IMG/VR virus record: IMGVR_UViG_3300047564_005375
Span: 1 to 64,000 of that record
Origin: a virus
Length of the DNA stretch: 64,000 nucleotides
Strand: one strand, 5' to 3'
The notes under the pieces were generated by a model. It saw nothing but the letters and a program-made list of their open reading frames with translations, did no database searches and was not told the origin of the DNA. This document shows positions 27,122-37,700 of the stretch, piece after piece (within the stretch, counting starts at the first letter, position 1; each line of letters begins with the position of its first letter). Made by a program: the position numbers and the translations under genes.

Positions 27122-27574
27122 TTACCGAGAAAGGTCATATCCAAGCAGGTCGTACGTTAAATTTTCACCTGAAAAAATGTCAGTCAAACCTTTCAAAATG
27201 TTTTTCAAGCTGGGACGTACGTCAACCGTATATCTTACTTTTGGTGGGAACATTTTCCCGTCAAAAATTCTGTGAAAAATTGTTTCGTCTGAAATTTTGA
27301 CATACATGTTGAAGTTCTCAGGACCGTCCGTGTTGGCAGTATTCATCAAATCTGGGTCCAAGAAAATTGCGTCTTGATTGTCCATCATATACATGACCGT
27401 TTTCATTTTAAGGTCATCAACCAAAGTAAGCTCGATGTCTTTCATCAACTCCTGAAGTTGAACCGAGCGACGTGCTTTGGGGTTATAGTTACGGACATTA
27501 TAAAATCTCTGAACAACGATGTTTTCATTCAGAGTCAAAAGGAACTCCATTTTAATTACGGATTCTTCTTTCAT
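27122..27574 (-). CDS. Hypothetical replication-operon protein
   Basis: 150 residues. The ATG overlaps the exonuclease stop (ATGA at 27571-27574), indicating coupled translation; a second possible start is the Met at 27550. It is a mixed alpha/beta protein with acidic patches and no cysteines; a hydrophobic core run (ELTLVDDLKMKTVMYMM) is visible. No family is recognised. Lying between the 5'-3' exonuclease and the replicative helicase suggests a role in replication, for example as a helicase loader or fork accessory. That is an inference from position only. Confidence 0.6.
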   Translation of the reverse strand: MKEESVIKMEFLLTLNENIVVQRFYNVRNYNPKARRSVQLQELMKDIELTLVDDLKMKTVMYMMDNQDAIFLDPDLMNTANTDGPENFNMYVKISDETIFHRIFDGKMFPPKVRYTVDVRPSLKNILKGLTDIFSGENLTYDLLGYDLSR

Positions 27575-28584
27575 AATTGTGTTTGATTTTGTTGATTAAA
27601 TTTTCGTTTTTCTTTACGAGTTAGTTTCATAAAAGGTTTTAAGAAATCTACAAAAGCCTCGTCATCTTTTGGTAGATATTTGAAGAATCCATCTTCGGTC
27701 ATCATAACAATAATGTTTCTGAAACCTCTACCCTCAGGGTCTAAAGTTTCACTATAATACTGTTCAACGATTTGTTTAGCTTCTTCAGAGATAAGTGGGT
27801 TTTTCAAGTCCACAATGGTTTGGTTTGTTACGTAAAATTCTTCACCCAGTTCTCCGTTTTTAGTTACACCTGATAAAATATTCCTTAAGACAACATCTTT
27901 GTTTTCTTTTACCAATTCTTTTGTCTTGGTTAAAATATCATCAACAGAAAGTTTCATATCAAGGACCTCAGGGAAAAATTTTACAAAAGTTTTCTCACCC
28001 AATAATTTAATACCATCAATATTATCGGACTTGTCTCCCATTAAAATTTTGGTGGTCAATACGTTATCGTGTGGGATATAAAAATCCCCCATTTTAACCT
28101 TGTCCCCAAAGTTATACATTTCTCTTTTTATGGGTGAAAAAACTGATGTTGTTCTGTCAACAAGTTGAAGCAAATCTTTATCGGAAGAAAAAACAATTTT
28201 TTCTTCATCAGATGCCCTACTACAATAATAGGCAATAAGGTCATCAGATTCATTCTGACGTACTTCAACCTGTCGGACAAAACATTCCTCCAAGTACTCT
28301 TTAGTTCGTTTCTTTTGGGAATAATATGACTCGAGTTTTGCCTCGTTCATATCATTCCTACGATTCATTTTGTACTGAGGATATAATTCACGACGTTGGA
28401 TTGAGTTTTCGACTCCGTCCCAAAAGACGATGATTTTGTCGTACTCGTTTTGTTCCAATTGCCGTCTAAGGGTGTTGAGAAAGTGGAAAACACCCCCGAT
28501 GTGATTTCCTTCCACGAATAAGTCCTTGACTCCGTGGAATCCAATTTTGAATAGATTGTCTCCATCAACAAGAAGTGTTTTCAC
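27571..28584 (-). CDS. rnh: 5'-3' exonuclease / RNase H (FEN family)
   Basis: 337 residues (T4 RNase H is 305). Acidic metal-binding residues are visible in order: LLVDGDNLFK (two Asp near the N-terminus), VFWDG, NESDDLIAYY, VFSSDKDLL, and the H3TH DNA-binding motif LMGDKSDNIDGI. The R-R and basic residues after VFWDG match the helical arch. It removes RNA primers and 5' flaps on the lagging strand. It lies 11 bp after uvsX and overlaps the next gene, in an operon with gp41. The C-terminal 30 residues are basic and Gln/Asn-rich. Confidence 0.88.
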   Translation of the reverse strand: MKTLLVDGDNLFKIGFHGVKDLFVEGNHIGGVFHFLNTLRRQLEQNEYDKIIVFWDGVENSIQRRELYPQYKMNRRNDMNEAKLESYYSQKKRTKEYLEECFVRQVEVRQNESDDLIAYYCSRASDEEKIVFSSDKDLLQLVDRTTSVFSPIKREMYNFGDKVKMGDFYIPHDNVLTTKILMGDKSDNIDGIKLLGEKTFVKFFPEVLDMKLSVDDILTKTKELVKENKDVVLRNILSGVTKNGELGEEFYVTNQTIVDLKNPLISEEAKQIVEQYYSETLDPEGRGFRNIIVMMTEDGFFKYLPKDDEAFVDFLKPFMKLTRKEKRKFNQQNQTQL

Positions 28585-28595
28585 AAAAAGGAAAA

Positions 28596-29603
28596 TTAGT
28601 TTTCTTCCTTTTCTTCCTTCAACACAAAGTCACCATCCGAACCGATGATTTCCTTCCAATAGTCAGAGTACTCCTTCTTGTAAGCCTCAATTGAAGCTTT
28701 CTCTTCAGCAGCCTCCTTACCGGCTAAGAAACCGTGGGGGGTGACAATAATCTTTCCGTCTTCGTAACCCAATCCATTGATGTGGTTCTTCATAACAGAA
28801 ATTTTGGTACGAGAGGCGAACTTCACAGTACGCTTGTCCTTGGTCGCAGTAATCTTGGTGGTACCCGCACCTTTTTGATTACCAAACAAGAACACCAAAG
28901 AAGAGTTGAGCCACACAGACTCTCCACCCTTGGCTTTGATTTTGGGTTGTCCGAATGGATTGTCGGGAAGTTCAACCCAAGGTTGGTTGACAATGATAAG
29001 AGTATTCTCAAACTTGGAGTCCGCTTTACGTGAACCCGAAATTCGTTGGTTGATACCCATACCAATCTTGTCTGACAACACCGAAGCGTTGTGTTGTTTA
29101 CCACCCTTACCTTCGTAGGTCATCTTACAGGGAACAGAACCCACAGAATCCCACAAGAAACATAAGCTGTAATCCAACTCACCCTTCTCTTGAGCATCCA
29201 ACAAATCGTTGATGTAATCGGTGATTTGTTCAATGTACTCAAAGTTGTTATTGAAGATGAAAAATCCATCCCAATCCAACTCTCCAGTTTCTTGGTCAAC
29301 CACTTCTTCACATTGAAGTCCCATCAGTCGAGCGTGTTCAAAACTCCACTTTTGTTCGGTGATGATAAACACAGGAAGGATTTCTTTCTTTTGAGCATCC
29401 ACCGCAGTTTTAATCATCGCAGTGGTCTTACCCGTGTCAGAGTGACCCAAGAACATATTGATGTGTCCAATAGCAGGACCAGGAAGTCCCACGGCGTCCA
29501 AGAACTCTTGACCACAATCAAAGAATCGTTGTGGTTTGTACTTGGCAGAAGTTGAAAACTTCTTCTTAATTGACCCGAAATCAGTTGCTTTCTTTATTGC
29601 CAT
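28596..29603 (-). CDS. uvsX: UvsX/RecA-like recombinase
   Basis: 335 residues. The ATP-binding P-loop is at 53-61 (GHSDTGKTT) and a second beta-strand motif is SLCFLWDSVGSVPC. The DNA-binding loop region contains GKGGKQHNASVLS and MGINQRISGSRK. The core continues with TLIIVNQPWV. The protein forms presynaptic filaments on ssDNA for recombination-dependent replication and repair. The C-terminus is acidic (LKEEKEEN). Its start lies within the end of the 78-aa gene (23-bp overlap), so the two are probably coupled. Confidence 0.9.
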   Translation of the reverse strand: MAIKKATDFGSIKKKFSTSAKYKPQRFFDCGQEFLDAVGLPGPAIGHINMFLGHSDTGKTTAMIKTAVDAQKKEILPVFIITEQKWSFEHARLMGLQCEEVVDQETGELDWDGFFIFNNNFEYIEQITDYINDLLDAQEKGELDYSLCFLWDSVGSVPCKMTYEGKGGKQHNASVLSDKIGMGINQRISGSRKADSKFENTLIIVNQPWVELPDNPFGQPKIKAKGGESVWLNSSLVFLFGNQKGAGTTKITATKDKRTVKFASRTKISVMKNHINGLGYEDGKIIVTPHGFLAGKEAAEEKASIEAYKKEYSDYWKEIIGSDGDFVLKEEKEEN

Positions 29604-29817
29604 TGTATTTCCAAAATTCAGTTAGTACTTGTAGTTTGTCACTTGCGTTTGCGAGTTTCTCAACCATATTATCCATCTCTTCGAGCATCTGTGGGTGTTC
29701 TCCAATACCCGCAGCGTTTTCAAGATAAATCATCAAAGTCGCCTCGGCTTCTAAGATTTGAGCCTCATACTTTCTTTTGAGACTGTCAATCATTTTTTGT
29801 CTTGTTTCTTTTGTCAT
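29581..29817 (-). CDS. Small helical protein coupled to uvsX
   Basis: 78 residues, mostly charged helix with heptad-like spacing (SLKRKYEAQILEAEATLMIY, then NMVEKLANASDKLQVL). It is likely a coiled-coil or helical hairpin. It overlaps uvsX by 23 bp and follows the gp32 terminator. In T4, small mediator proteins (UvsY, 137 aa) load UvsX onto gp32-coated DNA. This protein occupies a fitting place between gp32 and uvsX, but there is no recognised similarity to UvsY and the role is only a suggestion. Confidence 0.6.
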   Translation of the reverse strand: MTKETRQKMIDSLKRKYEAQILEAEATLMIYLENAAGIGEHPQMLEEMDNMVEKLANASDKLQVLTEFWKYNGNKESN

Positions 29818-29821
29818 GATG

Positions 29822-29858
29822 AAAAAAATAAAGTGGGGCAGACAACGCCTACCCCACT
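29822..29858 (-). terminator. Rho-independent terminator after gp32
   Basis: Minus-strand stem AGTGGGG/CCCCACT, extended by an inner AGGC/GTCT helix, then TTTATTTTTTT. It lies 5 bp past the gp32 stop and should let gp32 be made in excess over the downstream uvsX operon by partial read-through. Confidence 0.85.
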
Positions 29859-29863
29859 ATTAA

Positions 29864-30718
29864 TTAAAATGGTAAGTCTTCGTCAATAGGTGCGTTAGCT
29901 TGAGGGTCAACGTAAGAAGAACTCTTTGAACTTGAACCACCGTAGGTTTCAGTTCCTTCTTCGTCGTTACCATAAACGTAACCACCCTTGTCACTATCCC
30001 AACGTGGTACTTCACCACGAGCAATCGCCTCAAGATACTCAACGGGTTTCTTTGAGTATACATCCAACCAAGTGAGTTCGTCATCAACCCATTCTTTCAT
30101 GAGTTTAGCGTCTTCGTGAGTTGGGGTGGGGTCATCGTACATAATAGTTGATACTGTGGTGTACGCAGCTCCCTTAGGTGTCTTTTGTTTGGTGAGTTCA
30201 ATGATAAGGTCACGACCTTTATCGGGGTCAGTAATGTCACCTTTGTTTCTCCAAATGGGGATAATTTTATCCAAGATACCTTCATTCTTGTAATTGTGTT
30301 TGAAACGCCAGAACTTAACTCCGTCACCTTCAGCATCACGGTCAATCACTTTAACAATGTAAAACTTACGAGACTTGTATTGCTTAGCAAGTTCTTTGTC
30401 GGATTCTTTACCCGTAGCCATAAGTTCTTCATAAACCTCATTCAAAGGAGAACGTTCGTTGTCATTCTTGCCTGGGTCATAAAACTTCTGCCATTTACCA
30501 CCCACTTGGATTTCATGGTACCAAGCCTCCTTGAAGGGTGAACTACCGTCTTTGGTAGGGAGGATACGGACACGGCGAGTACCCGAATTTGATTTGTCAT
30601 CAAGAATGAGAGCGAAGTATTTCTTCATTCTCTCGTCTTGAGACATCTTTCCCTGTCCGCCACCTGTGGCTTGTTGGGATTTTTCATACTGTGCTAAAAC
30701 TGCGTCTAAAGAGCTCAT
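29864..30718 (-). CDS. 32: Single-stranded DNA-binding protein (T4 gp32-like)
   Basis: 284 residues (T4 gp32 is 301). Basic N-terminal region, then the OB-fold core with TRRVRILPTKDGSSPF, WYHEIQVGGKWQKFYDPGKN and VKFWRFKHNYKNEG, and an acidic Gly/Ser-rich C-terminal tail. Two differences from T4 stand out. The protein has no cysteine, so the gp32 zinc site is absent. It also ends in PIDEDLPF, which resembles the acidic Phe-ending tip of bacterial SSB that recruits partner proteins. It coats ssDNA at forks. Its own promoter and terminator flank it, and tandem repeats lie in its leader. Confidence 0.88.
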   Translation of the reverse strand: MSSLDAVLAQYEKSQQATGGGQGKMSQDERMKKYFALILDDKSNSGTRRVRILPTKDGSSPFKEAWYHEIQVGGKWQKFYDPGKNDNERSPLNEVYEELMATGKESDKELAKQYKSRKFYIVKVIDRDAEGDGVKFWRFKHNYKNEGILDKIIPIWRNKGDITDPDKGRDLIIELTKQKTPKGAAYTTVSTIMYDDPTPTHEDAKLMKEWVDDELTWLDVYSKKPVEYLEAIARGEVPRWDSDKGGYVYGNDEEGTETYGGSSSKSSSYVDPQANAPIDEDLPF

Positions 30719-30730
30719 AGGAAATAAAAA

Positions 30731-30754
30731 TTAATGTTAGTTGTTTAATGTTAG
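30731..30754 (-). promoter_or_regulatory. Tandem 10-bp repeats in the gp32 leader
   Basis: The sequence CTAACATTAA occurs twice on the coding strand, at 30731-30740 and 30745-30754, separated by 4 bp, starting 13 bp before the gp32 ATG. The upstream copy overlaps the -10 box. T4 gp32 represses its own mRNA through an unstructured AU-rich leader; these repeats could be the equivalent operator, which is an inference. Confidence 0.45.
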
Positions 30755-30776
30755 TAAAAAAAAGTTACATGGTCAA
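30748..30776 (-). promoter_or_regulatory. Promoter of gp32
   Basis: TTGACC (30771-30776), a 17-bp spacer and TAACAT (30748-30753) on the minus strand, placing transcription start about 20-25 bp before the gp32 ATG. The same TTGACC-17 layout precedes DNA polymerase. Confidence 0.6.
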
Positions 30777-30792
30777 ATTCTATCATGAAAAT

Positions 30793-30818
30793 AAAAAAAG
30801 GTTGTGTTACCACAACCC
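30793..30818 (-). terminator. Rho-independent terminator upstream of gp32
   Basis: Minus-strand stem GGTTGTG-GTAA-CACAACC followed by seven T, 28 bp past the stop of the 211-aa gene. It ends the preceding operon. Confidence 0.85.
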
Positions 30819-30846
30819 TTAATTATAATCATATCTACATTGGAAA

Positions 30847-31482
30847 TCAGTACTTAAATGGATTTTCATATCCATCGTCGAACTTATCAAATGTCTTTTT
30901 GATTTCAGCTGGTGAAATATTTTCAACCTCATCCGAAGTGAGAACATACTCATGCTTACCAGCCTTTTCAAAGTCTTCTTTCTTGTCGTCAAAGAAGTCT
31001 GTCAACTTTTGGTTGAATGGACCTGAGTCCAAACTTCTTAATTCGAGTTTCTCTTGTGGAGTCTTCTCTCTGTATTTCTCAATCTTAGTCTCAATTGAGT
31101 TCAACTTGTTAACCAAGTTGTCCATGTCTGCCAACTTTGTCTCGAGGTTACTTAAATAACCAAATAGTTGTTGGAAGTAATCATCTTGTTTTTTCTCGAT
31201 ACCTTTTTGTGAGTTAACCAAATCGGTGATTTCTAATTCTTCAGTACCACCTTCATTTGATTCTGTAGATTGCCCTTCACTATCAATTTTTTCGACTTCA
31301 GTATCTTGAGCCACGTCAATCTTAACAGGGGGTCCCGCAGGTGCTTCAGGAGTTGCAGCAGTCTCGGGTGCCGTTGCGGGTTCATCCGCAGGTTCTAAAG
31401 CCAAGTCAGCTTGTTCAGTAATATACTTGTTGATTTTGTGGTGTCTCTCAATTTCCCTGAGAATCTTCTTGTCAATTTCCAT
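30847..31482 (-). CDS. Hypothetical acidic coiled-coil protein
   Basis: 211 residues, strongly acidic. An N-terminal helix (KKILREIERHHKINKYI) leads to an Ala/Pro/Glu-rich linker at about 28-60. A long heptad-rich coiled coil then spans about 85-140 (FGYLSNLETKLADMDNLVNK), followed by an acidic, likely disordered tail. No family recognised. It lies 4 bp downstream of the 74-aa gene and is closed by a terminator. It may be a virion assembly or scaffold-type protein, but sequence alone does not say. Confidence 0.6.
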   Translation of the reverse strand: MEIDKKILREIERHHKINKYITEQADLALEPADEPATAPETAATPEAPAGPPVKIDVAQDTEVEKIDSEGQSTESNEGGTEELEITDLVNSQKGIEKKQDDYFQQLFGYLSNLETKLADMDNLVNKLNSIETKIEKYREKTPQEKLELRSLDSGPFNQKLTDFFDDKKEDFEKAGKHEYVLTSDEVENISPAEIKKTFDKFDDGYENPFKY

Positions 31483-31486
31483 TTGA

Positions 31487-31711
31487 TTAACCGTTTAACA
31501 ATGTCTTTATACCGTGCGAAGTTTCAACTTTTACTTTTCTGTTTGCTGTTACAGAATGTCCGGCTCTTTCTATCAACCCATCTCTGTCACGAACAACATA
31601 GCAGTCTCCCGTGTCAAGGTCACACACTTCAGTAGTACCATCACCATTGCTTCTTGAGGAAATTCTGGTGTTCTTTCCAAGGTACTGATTCAATTTTTGA
31701 TTTAAATCCAT
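31487..31711 (-). CDS. Hypothetical small protein
   Basis: 74 residues, ATG at 31711, with an N-terminal helix (MDLNQKLNQYLG) and a small beta region with a CDLDTGDC loop (two Cys) and a repeated acidic/Gly turn pattern (RDRDGLIERAG). No family recognised. Preceded by a TATTTAT element and followed after 4 bp by the acidic coiled-coil gene, so the two form a short late-type operon ending at 30793-30818. Confidence 0.55.
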   Translation of the reverse strand: MDLNQKLNQYLGKNTRISSRSNGDGTTEVCDLDTGDCYVVRDRDGLIERAGHSVTANRKVKVETSHGIKTLLNG

Positions 31712-31727
31712 AATTTAAGATTTTACT

Positions 31728-31734
31728 ATAAATA
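31728..31734 (-). promoter_or_regulatory. Candidate late promoter element TATTTAT
   Basis: Coding-strand context TTGATATTTATAGTAAAATC, 16 bp before the ATG at 31711. Confidence 0.4.
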
Positions 31735-31752
31735 TCAACTAATATACAAACA

Positions 31753-34700
31753 TCAACAATTTGAACCCGTTAAGTCACATGTAGTTCCATATAGAATAAT
31801 GTTAGCCCCATTTGTTCCTGTTGGATAACATTCACAACAAGGGTCTTGTAGTATTGTCTGCATGTCTTGGACTGAAATGATTTCGTCAGCATCAAAACCT
31901 AACGCAGGACATTCTAAAGGAATTACGGAGCGAACAAATGTGAAAATATGTTCTTTTGCCGGAGTAGTAACGGAAACTCTAATAACAACCGAGTAGTTTG
32001 GTTGATTACCCGCTAAACGAGAAAGTACCGTTCTCCATCCGTCAGTTGTGGATGTGTATTGACCTGAAGACACAACCTGATTTGGTGTCAAAGTAAAATC
32101 CGCAATATTAAGACTTCCTACAGTTCCTGTCTGAGCAATGTAAATTCTAGCCGGATATGACTGACTGAGTTGTCCTGTGATTGAGAATATACCCGTCAAG
32201 TTAGCGGTGGGACTTCCATATCTAATGGATAAATTAGAGGTACCCAAAATAGCACTGTTGTTAAGAATCACATCATCACTTGATTGTGGAATGACCGATG
32301 TTGAACTTGGTGTTGGTGTTGGAATTGGGTTACCAGTGTTCGGACCAACTCCGAATTGGAATACGGCATTACTTGGTGTTGGTGTACAGGTCGGAACAAT
32401 TTGGTTTGTTGTGTTCAGATTATTGACAACAGGACTTGGTGCCGGTGTTGGGATTAACGGAATGTTTGATTTGAACGGTGGCGTTTCTTGACCCTGTAAT
32501 TTATCCATAAGGATTTTAGCTTTAGTCAATGCAATTTGAACCTCAGGGTTTCTTGTTTGACTTACTCCTGTCGGATATGGGTAGTTCTGTAGATAGAACG
32601 TCTCCAAAGATTTCTGTCTGATTTGTCCAATCTTATCTCTTAGACGGTCTCTCATGAATTGTAAGAAATCGTTAGTTGTTGCAAACATTGCAACAGGATT
32701 CGAAACTTTAGAATTCTGATTCGTGGTAAAGTTACGACACGAATACGTTCTCAAGAAATATTTTTCAACTAAATCGGAATAGTTGTATTCTAAAGTTATC
32801 TTACCATAGTTGTTGTCGTATCCATTAAATCGATTGTCACTGAAACTTGAAACATAACAAATGGCAAAGATAACAAATTGCAGATTTTGGTCAGGAGTCA
32901 CTAACTTGATTTCATTATACAATTGTTCGGCATTCAACTTAGTATCTGTTCCAGCAACACTTTGGAATCCAAGTACGTCTAAGTATGGATATTCTTTAAC
33001 TTTAGCGGTACAAGAATTCTGTTCAGCCGTCGTTGTGTTTGGATTAGTAGATTTGTTGGCATTTTTCTGTTGAGTAGTGGTTGTAACAGAAACGTCGTCT
33101 TTTCTTTGTTTTACAGCACTTATAACTTTTGAAACTAAGTTCTTGTTTACACTCATTAAATAATTGTCGATAAGTGGTAAATCAAAAACACTTTGTCTGA
33201 TACCAGTAAATTGAGTTTGGAAAGAACCTGGTGTGACGGTGTGGTTTACATCCGTAATCATATACGAACCATTGAACATCGGCACGTGTCTCAAATTAAA
33301 GTACATTGTTGGTTGAATAAGAGCATTACCGAATGAAACGACCTCACAGTTGTAACTCATGTTCTTATAGATGTTGTACAAAGAAACATTCTGAGTCGCA
33401 GTATTTCTACCAGAAGCGAAGTCCGCCATCTGATTGATTTGTTGAATAGACTCTGAGGTCGCTTTCCCCATGTTTTGGTCAACACGGAATGAATAGAATA
33501 TATTTTGGTTTCTTGTTCCTATGTCAACATTAAACCCAACGACTTTATTATTAAACAAGGTGTTGACGTTCTCTTCCTGTCTTACAAGTGGATTGTTGTT
33601 GGCGCGAATATCAAAAGCATCACTTCTGAACAAGAAGTTTTTGTTGCCCTTCATGTCTAAGTAACTTGAGGGTCTTCCACTATAGAAACAAATAAGTTTG
33701 GGTCCTGAATTTCTATAATCAACATTTAAGAATGTACCCCACATGTCATTAGCAAAATCTTGTGGAGTTTGGTCTACATCATTTGCATTGTTACCGGCAA
33801 CATCTTGAGTTTGGTTATAGAAATTAACATACGCCGGAAGAGGCATCACCGAAAAATGGTTTTTCGTGAGAATACCAGCCAAGAATACAAAGACACTCAT
33901 GTTGTAATTTATGGAATCAGAATCCGTAATTCTTTCCAAATCAAAAATGTCGATAAGAATCTTTTGACCAATATCTCTCGATGCCCTATCCAAGAACATG
34001 ATGTCTTCAAACAAAGAACTCTCTTTGAAATTTGAACCCGCAATCCATTTATCATTCAATGCTTTGAACACCTCGTAAAGTTCTACCTTTGGCTGACTTC
34101 CATCATATTGTGATTGGATTCTACCTTCAGGTAATTGACTAATCTCAGGTAACCCTTTTTGAGTTAGTATTATTGTTTGGTTCAAAGATTGGTCGAAAAA
34201 TTCTTGATAAGTTGTAAGGTAACTCTGTAATTGTCCCGCAAAATCTTGAGCAGTAAGATTTGGATTGTCTAATTTTTGCGTGGCGTACAACTTAATCAAT
34301 TGACTAAGTTCTGTGGCATTAAACTCGTTAAACTGAATGTTTGAAGATATGAAGAAATCTGTGATGTAAGATGAATTTCCAACGTAGTTCAGTTCAGGTA
34401 TTGTTGAGAATCCAACACTCAAATCCAATCCTCTCCATGCGTTCTGATTCACTAAACGTGAGGTCAAGAATGTAGTTGTACCCCCACCATCAGGAAGTGA
34501 ACCCTGTACATAAGGACTAAATGGGATTGGGTCCGCAACTGTAAGATTACCTGTAACATATGAAATATAGGAATCAACTATCCTTCTACGATAAACCGTT
34601 GGATTACCCATTCTTAGGGCGACGTCATAACCCATAAGGTTTTGAATTTTGGAAACAAAACTCCCATATTGATTATCAATAATTTTAACAAACAAATCTT

Positions 34701-37700
34701 CCTCGTCCGAGTAAGTCGGTGGTAAAGGCACACTTAATAACTCCCTCATCAAAGATTGGAAGTTTTTGTATTGTACATTGATGTCTTGATTAGATTGACC
34801 AACAGTTCTGTCCGCAGTGTTCACGGTTGGGTCTAAAACTGCCAAGGGGTCGACAACCGTATCGTTCTTATAGTTTGATACAGATTGTGAGAACTTCAAG
34901 AACTCATCCTCCAATTTATCAAGTACGCTTCTTTCAAACACCGAGAACATGTCGTCAATTTTTGAATAGGGTGAAGTGAGAACCTGAGCAGCGTTCTTCA
35001 AGTCGAATGCGGGGACTGTCCCCAAAAGTGGAACAAGGTTCAAGTATTCATCGTAAGCGGGTCTTACGATATCATTCGAGTCAAAATAACCATAGTTAGG
35101 AAGTTTCCAAAATAATCTCACTGAACCATTGAATACCGAACTGTTGTTGTAAAGGTCTTGAGTTTGTACCCCTTGTATTGTAAAACACGATTCTCTGACC
35201 TCATTCAGTTCAGTTCCAAAAGATGGTAGGATGTAGTAGTTTACCTGTGGTGTTGAGGGGGTATCATTACAAACGGATAAATTCGGGTCAGTACTCGGAA
35301 TACCATCGGGTATTATACAACTATAAGTTGTCATGTTGAGAACACTAACTTGACCCGCATTTGTCAGGGCATTAGTTTGAATGTTTGAATTGGCTAAGTT
35401 TTGAATTTTCAAACCATCCCTGATAGATTGATTGATTTCTGAATCAGTGTAGTTTGTGTAAAGGTCATTTCCGTTAAGGAAATAGTTGAAGTCATTTATG
35501 GCTTTGGGGTAGAAACCAACACTTAAGTTTGTATATTGAACCGCTAACTGATTGAATTGACTCTGAAGTTGAATGTTTCCAACACTAAGATTGTATGTCT
35601 TTTGTGTATTGTTTGTTACGGGGTCATAGTTGTTGACGTAATTAAAGTTACTCCACACCGGAGATAGAATATCCGTTTGATTTATTCCACTCTCAATATA
35701 GGTTTTGTATCTATGCCAAATTGAACCATACTTGAGAACCCAAACATAAGGCACTTTGTGGATTGCTCCGAATTTCTTGAATGACGCAAAGATGTAATCC
35801 AAAGAAACTGTCACATTATTTTCATAACTCTTATATTTTTCTCTGAATGTCGATAGAGGAAGTGAGTTAATCAACAAGTAAGACGCCGCAACATATGGGT
35901 TTTCAACTTTGTTTTTCTCATTCTGAACACCAACTAAAATTGAATTCACAAAATATGGTGTGTTCAGCATCGAGGTGGTTTTCTCAAATGGTAAACTCTC
36001 CGTGTTGGTACGGATAAATCCTTCAGTTGGTAACAAATTATCCGCAGTCCTTGAGACGTAGAATGCCGATAAATTGTTAATTGGGTTTGGTGTAGTTGTT
36101 GAAAGGTAATTGAAACTTGTTACCGGTCGGTTGATTGTAATATTATTAACTTCTGTGAAGTTAGCAATTAAATTTTTTGGTTCAAAAATCTTATAAGTTC
36201 TACGAGTGTCGTTGGCACTGGCAACATTACCAACTGTGATATAACCACTTAAGTTGGTTGCATTCCAAACTTCATTTGTAAATGGATAGGTATCAATAAA
36301 CTGAACCTGATTCGTAATTGTTGACGCTAGAAGTTCCTTTACCGTATCTTCACCAGGTAAATTAGTGTCAGGTGCCAACACGAGACTTGATAGTGTATCG
36401 GTAGATAAAATACTAAAGTTGTTCTGTACCTCTCTTCTAAGATATTCTGTGACAAAAATGTCTCGTATAAATTCTTGCCAAAAAGCTCCAGTCCCTTGGT
36501 TTGAAAAACTCTCGAGTGTTGCTCGGTAGTTTGCGGAACTGAGAATCGTATTTTTTAACTTGTTAATTAAATAGGGGTTACTTATACCTAATGAACTAAT
36601 TATGTTCCCAGCTTCAAGAACTCCAATCGTACTAATCAACGAAGTTTTAATTGGACTATTGATTAATCTACCGAAACCAGTGTAGTAGGAATACATAAAT
36701 TGACGTTCAAAAATCTCATAGAAGAAACGTAATTCTTCAGTGTTTCTGTACGCCAAATTCACAAATGGAAATTCAATCGCATTAAGATTTAATCTTGAAG
36801 TAACTTGAGCATCGTTTTGTTGTGGTGGTCTTTGGTTTACACCAGTTAACCTCTGAGCAGTCCCCTTAAGGTATTCCTCAACGAATTCCACTTCGGGCCA
36901 TTTGTCATAAAGGTATCCTTTTGTTAGATTCACAATTGAAGGGTCACCAGGATACGCTAATTCATATTTGTTTTTGTTCGGGTCATCATTCTCCACGAAC
37001 ACTTGAGGCCAAGGGTATACAAATACCTCCGAGTTTTGTACCGCGGCAGCATCCGCATTTGCCGCATATTGAACCCTATCAACACCATCACTGTTAGGAA
37101 CCGATGTATCGTTTCGAAAAATAAAATCTTTTCTAACAGGGTCTGTTTTAACTTGCCAAGCTTTCTCGTGGACATCATCCATAAGACGAATGAATGCCTC
37201 AGTCGAAGCCATAATTACCGCAGTTACATTTCTTACCGTTGGTCTAAAACCAATACCGGTGTCGGTACTCACTATTTTGTTCGAAAGTTCTTCAGTGATT
37301 CTATTTTCTTCTTGGTTTACAATATTATCCAAGTCGCCCTCCATAGCACGAATGATATTATCAAACCTTTGAGGACCAATAAAACTAAAGAATGGTTGTT
37401 TTACTTCTTTAAGTCCATCAGGTGTAATTTCAACAGTAATAAAAAACAATCTCTGATATTGGACTTTTAAAAAGTCCGCGACCTGTTGTGGAGTTGGTCC
37501 AACAATACCTGTTTGAAAAGTTGTTGTTTGTACCCAATCAATCAAAGAAGGGTCTAACTGAATATAAAAAGTATCTTTGTTTATTGAGTTAGTAATTTTG
37601 AAATTCTTTGACGCAGATTTTCCATATGTCGGGTTATCGGCTAAACGAGAATTATAGGTCTGTGTTATTGCCGTTAATTCACTCAGAGCCTGTGTTCTCC

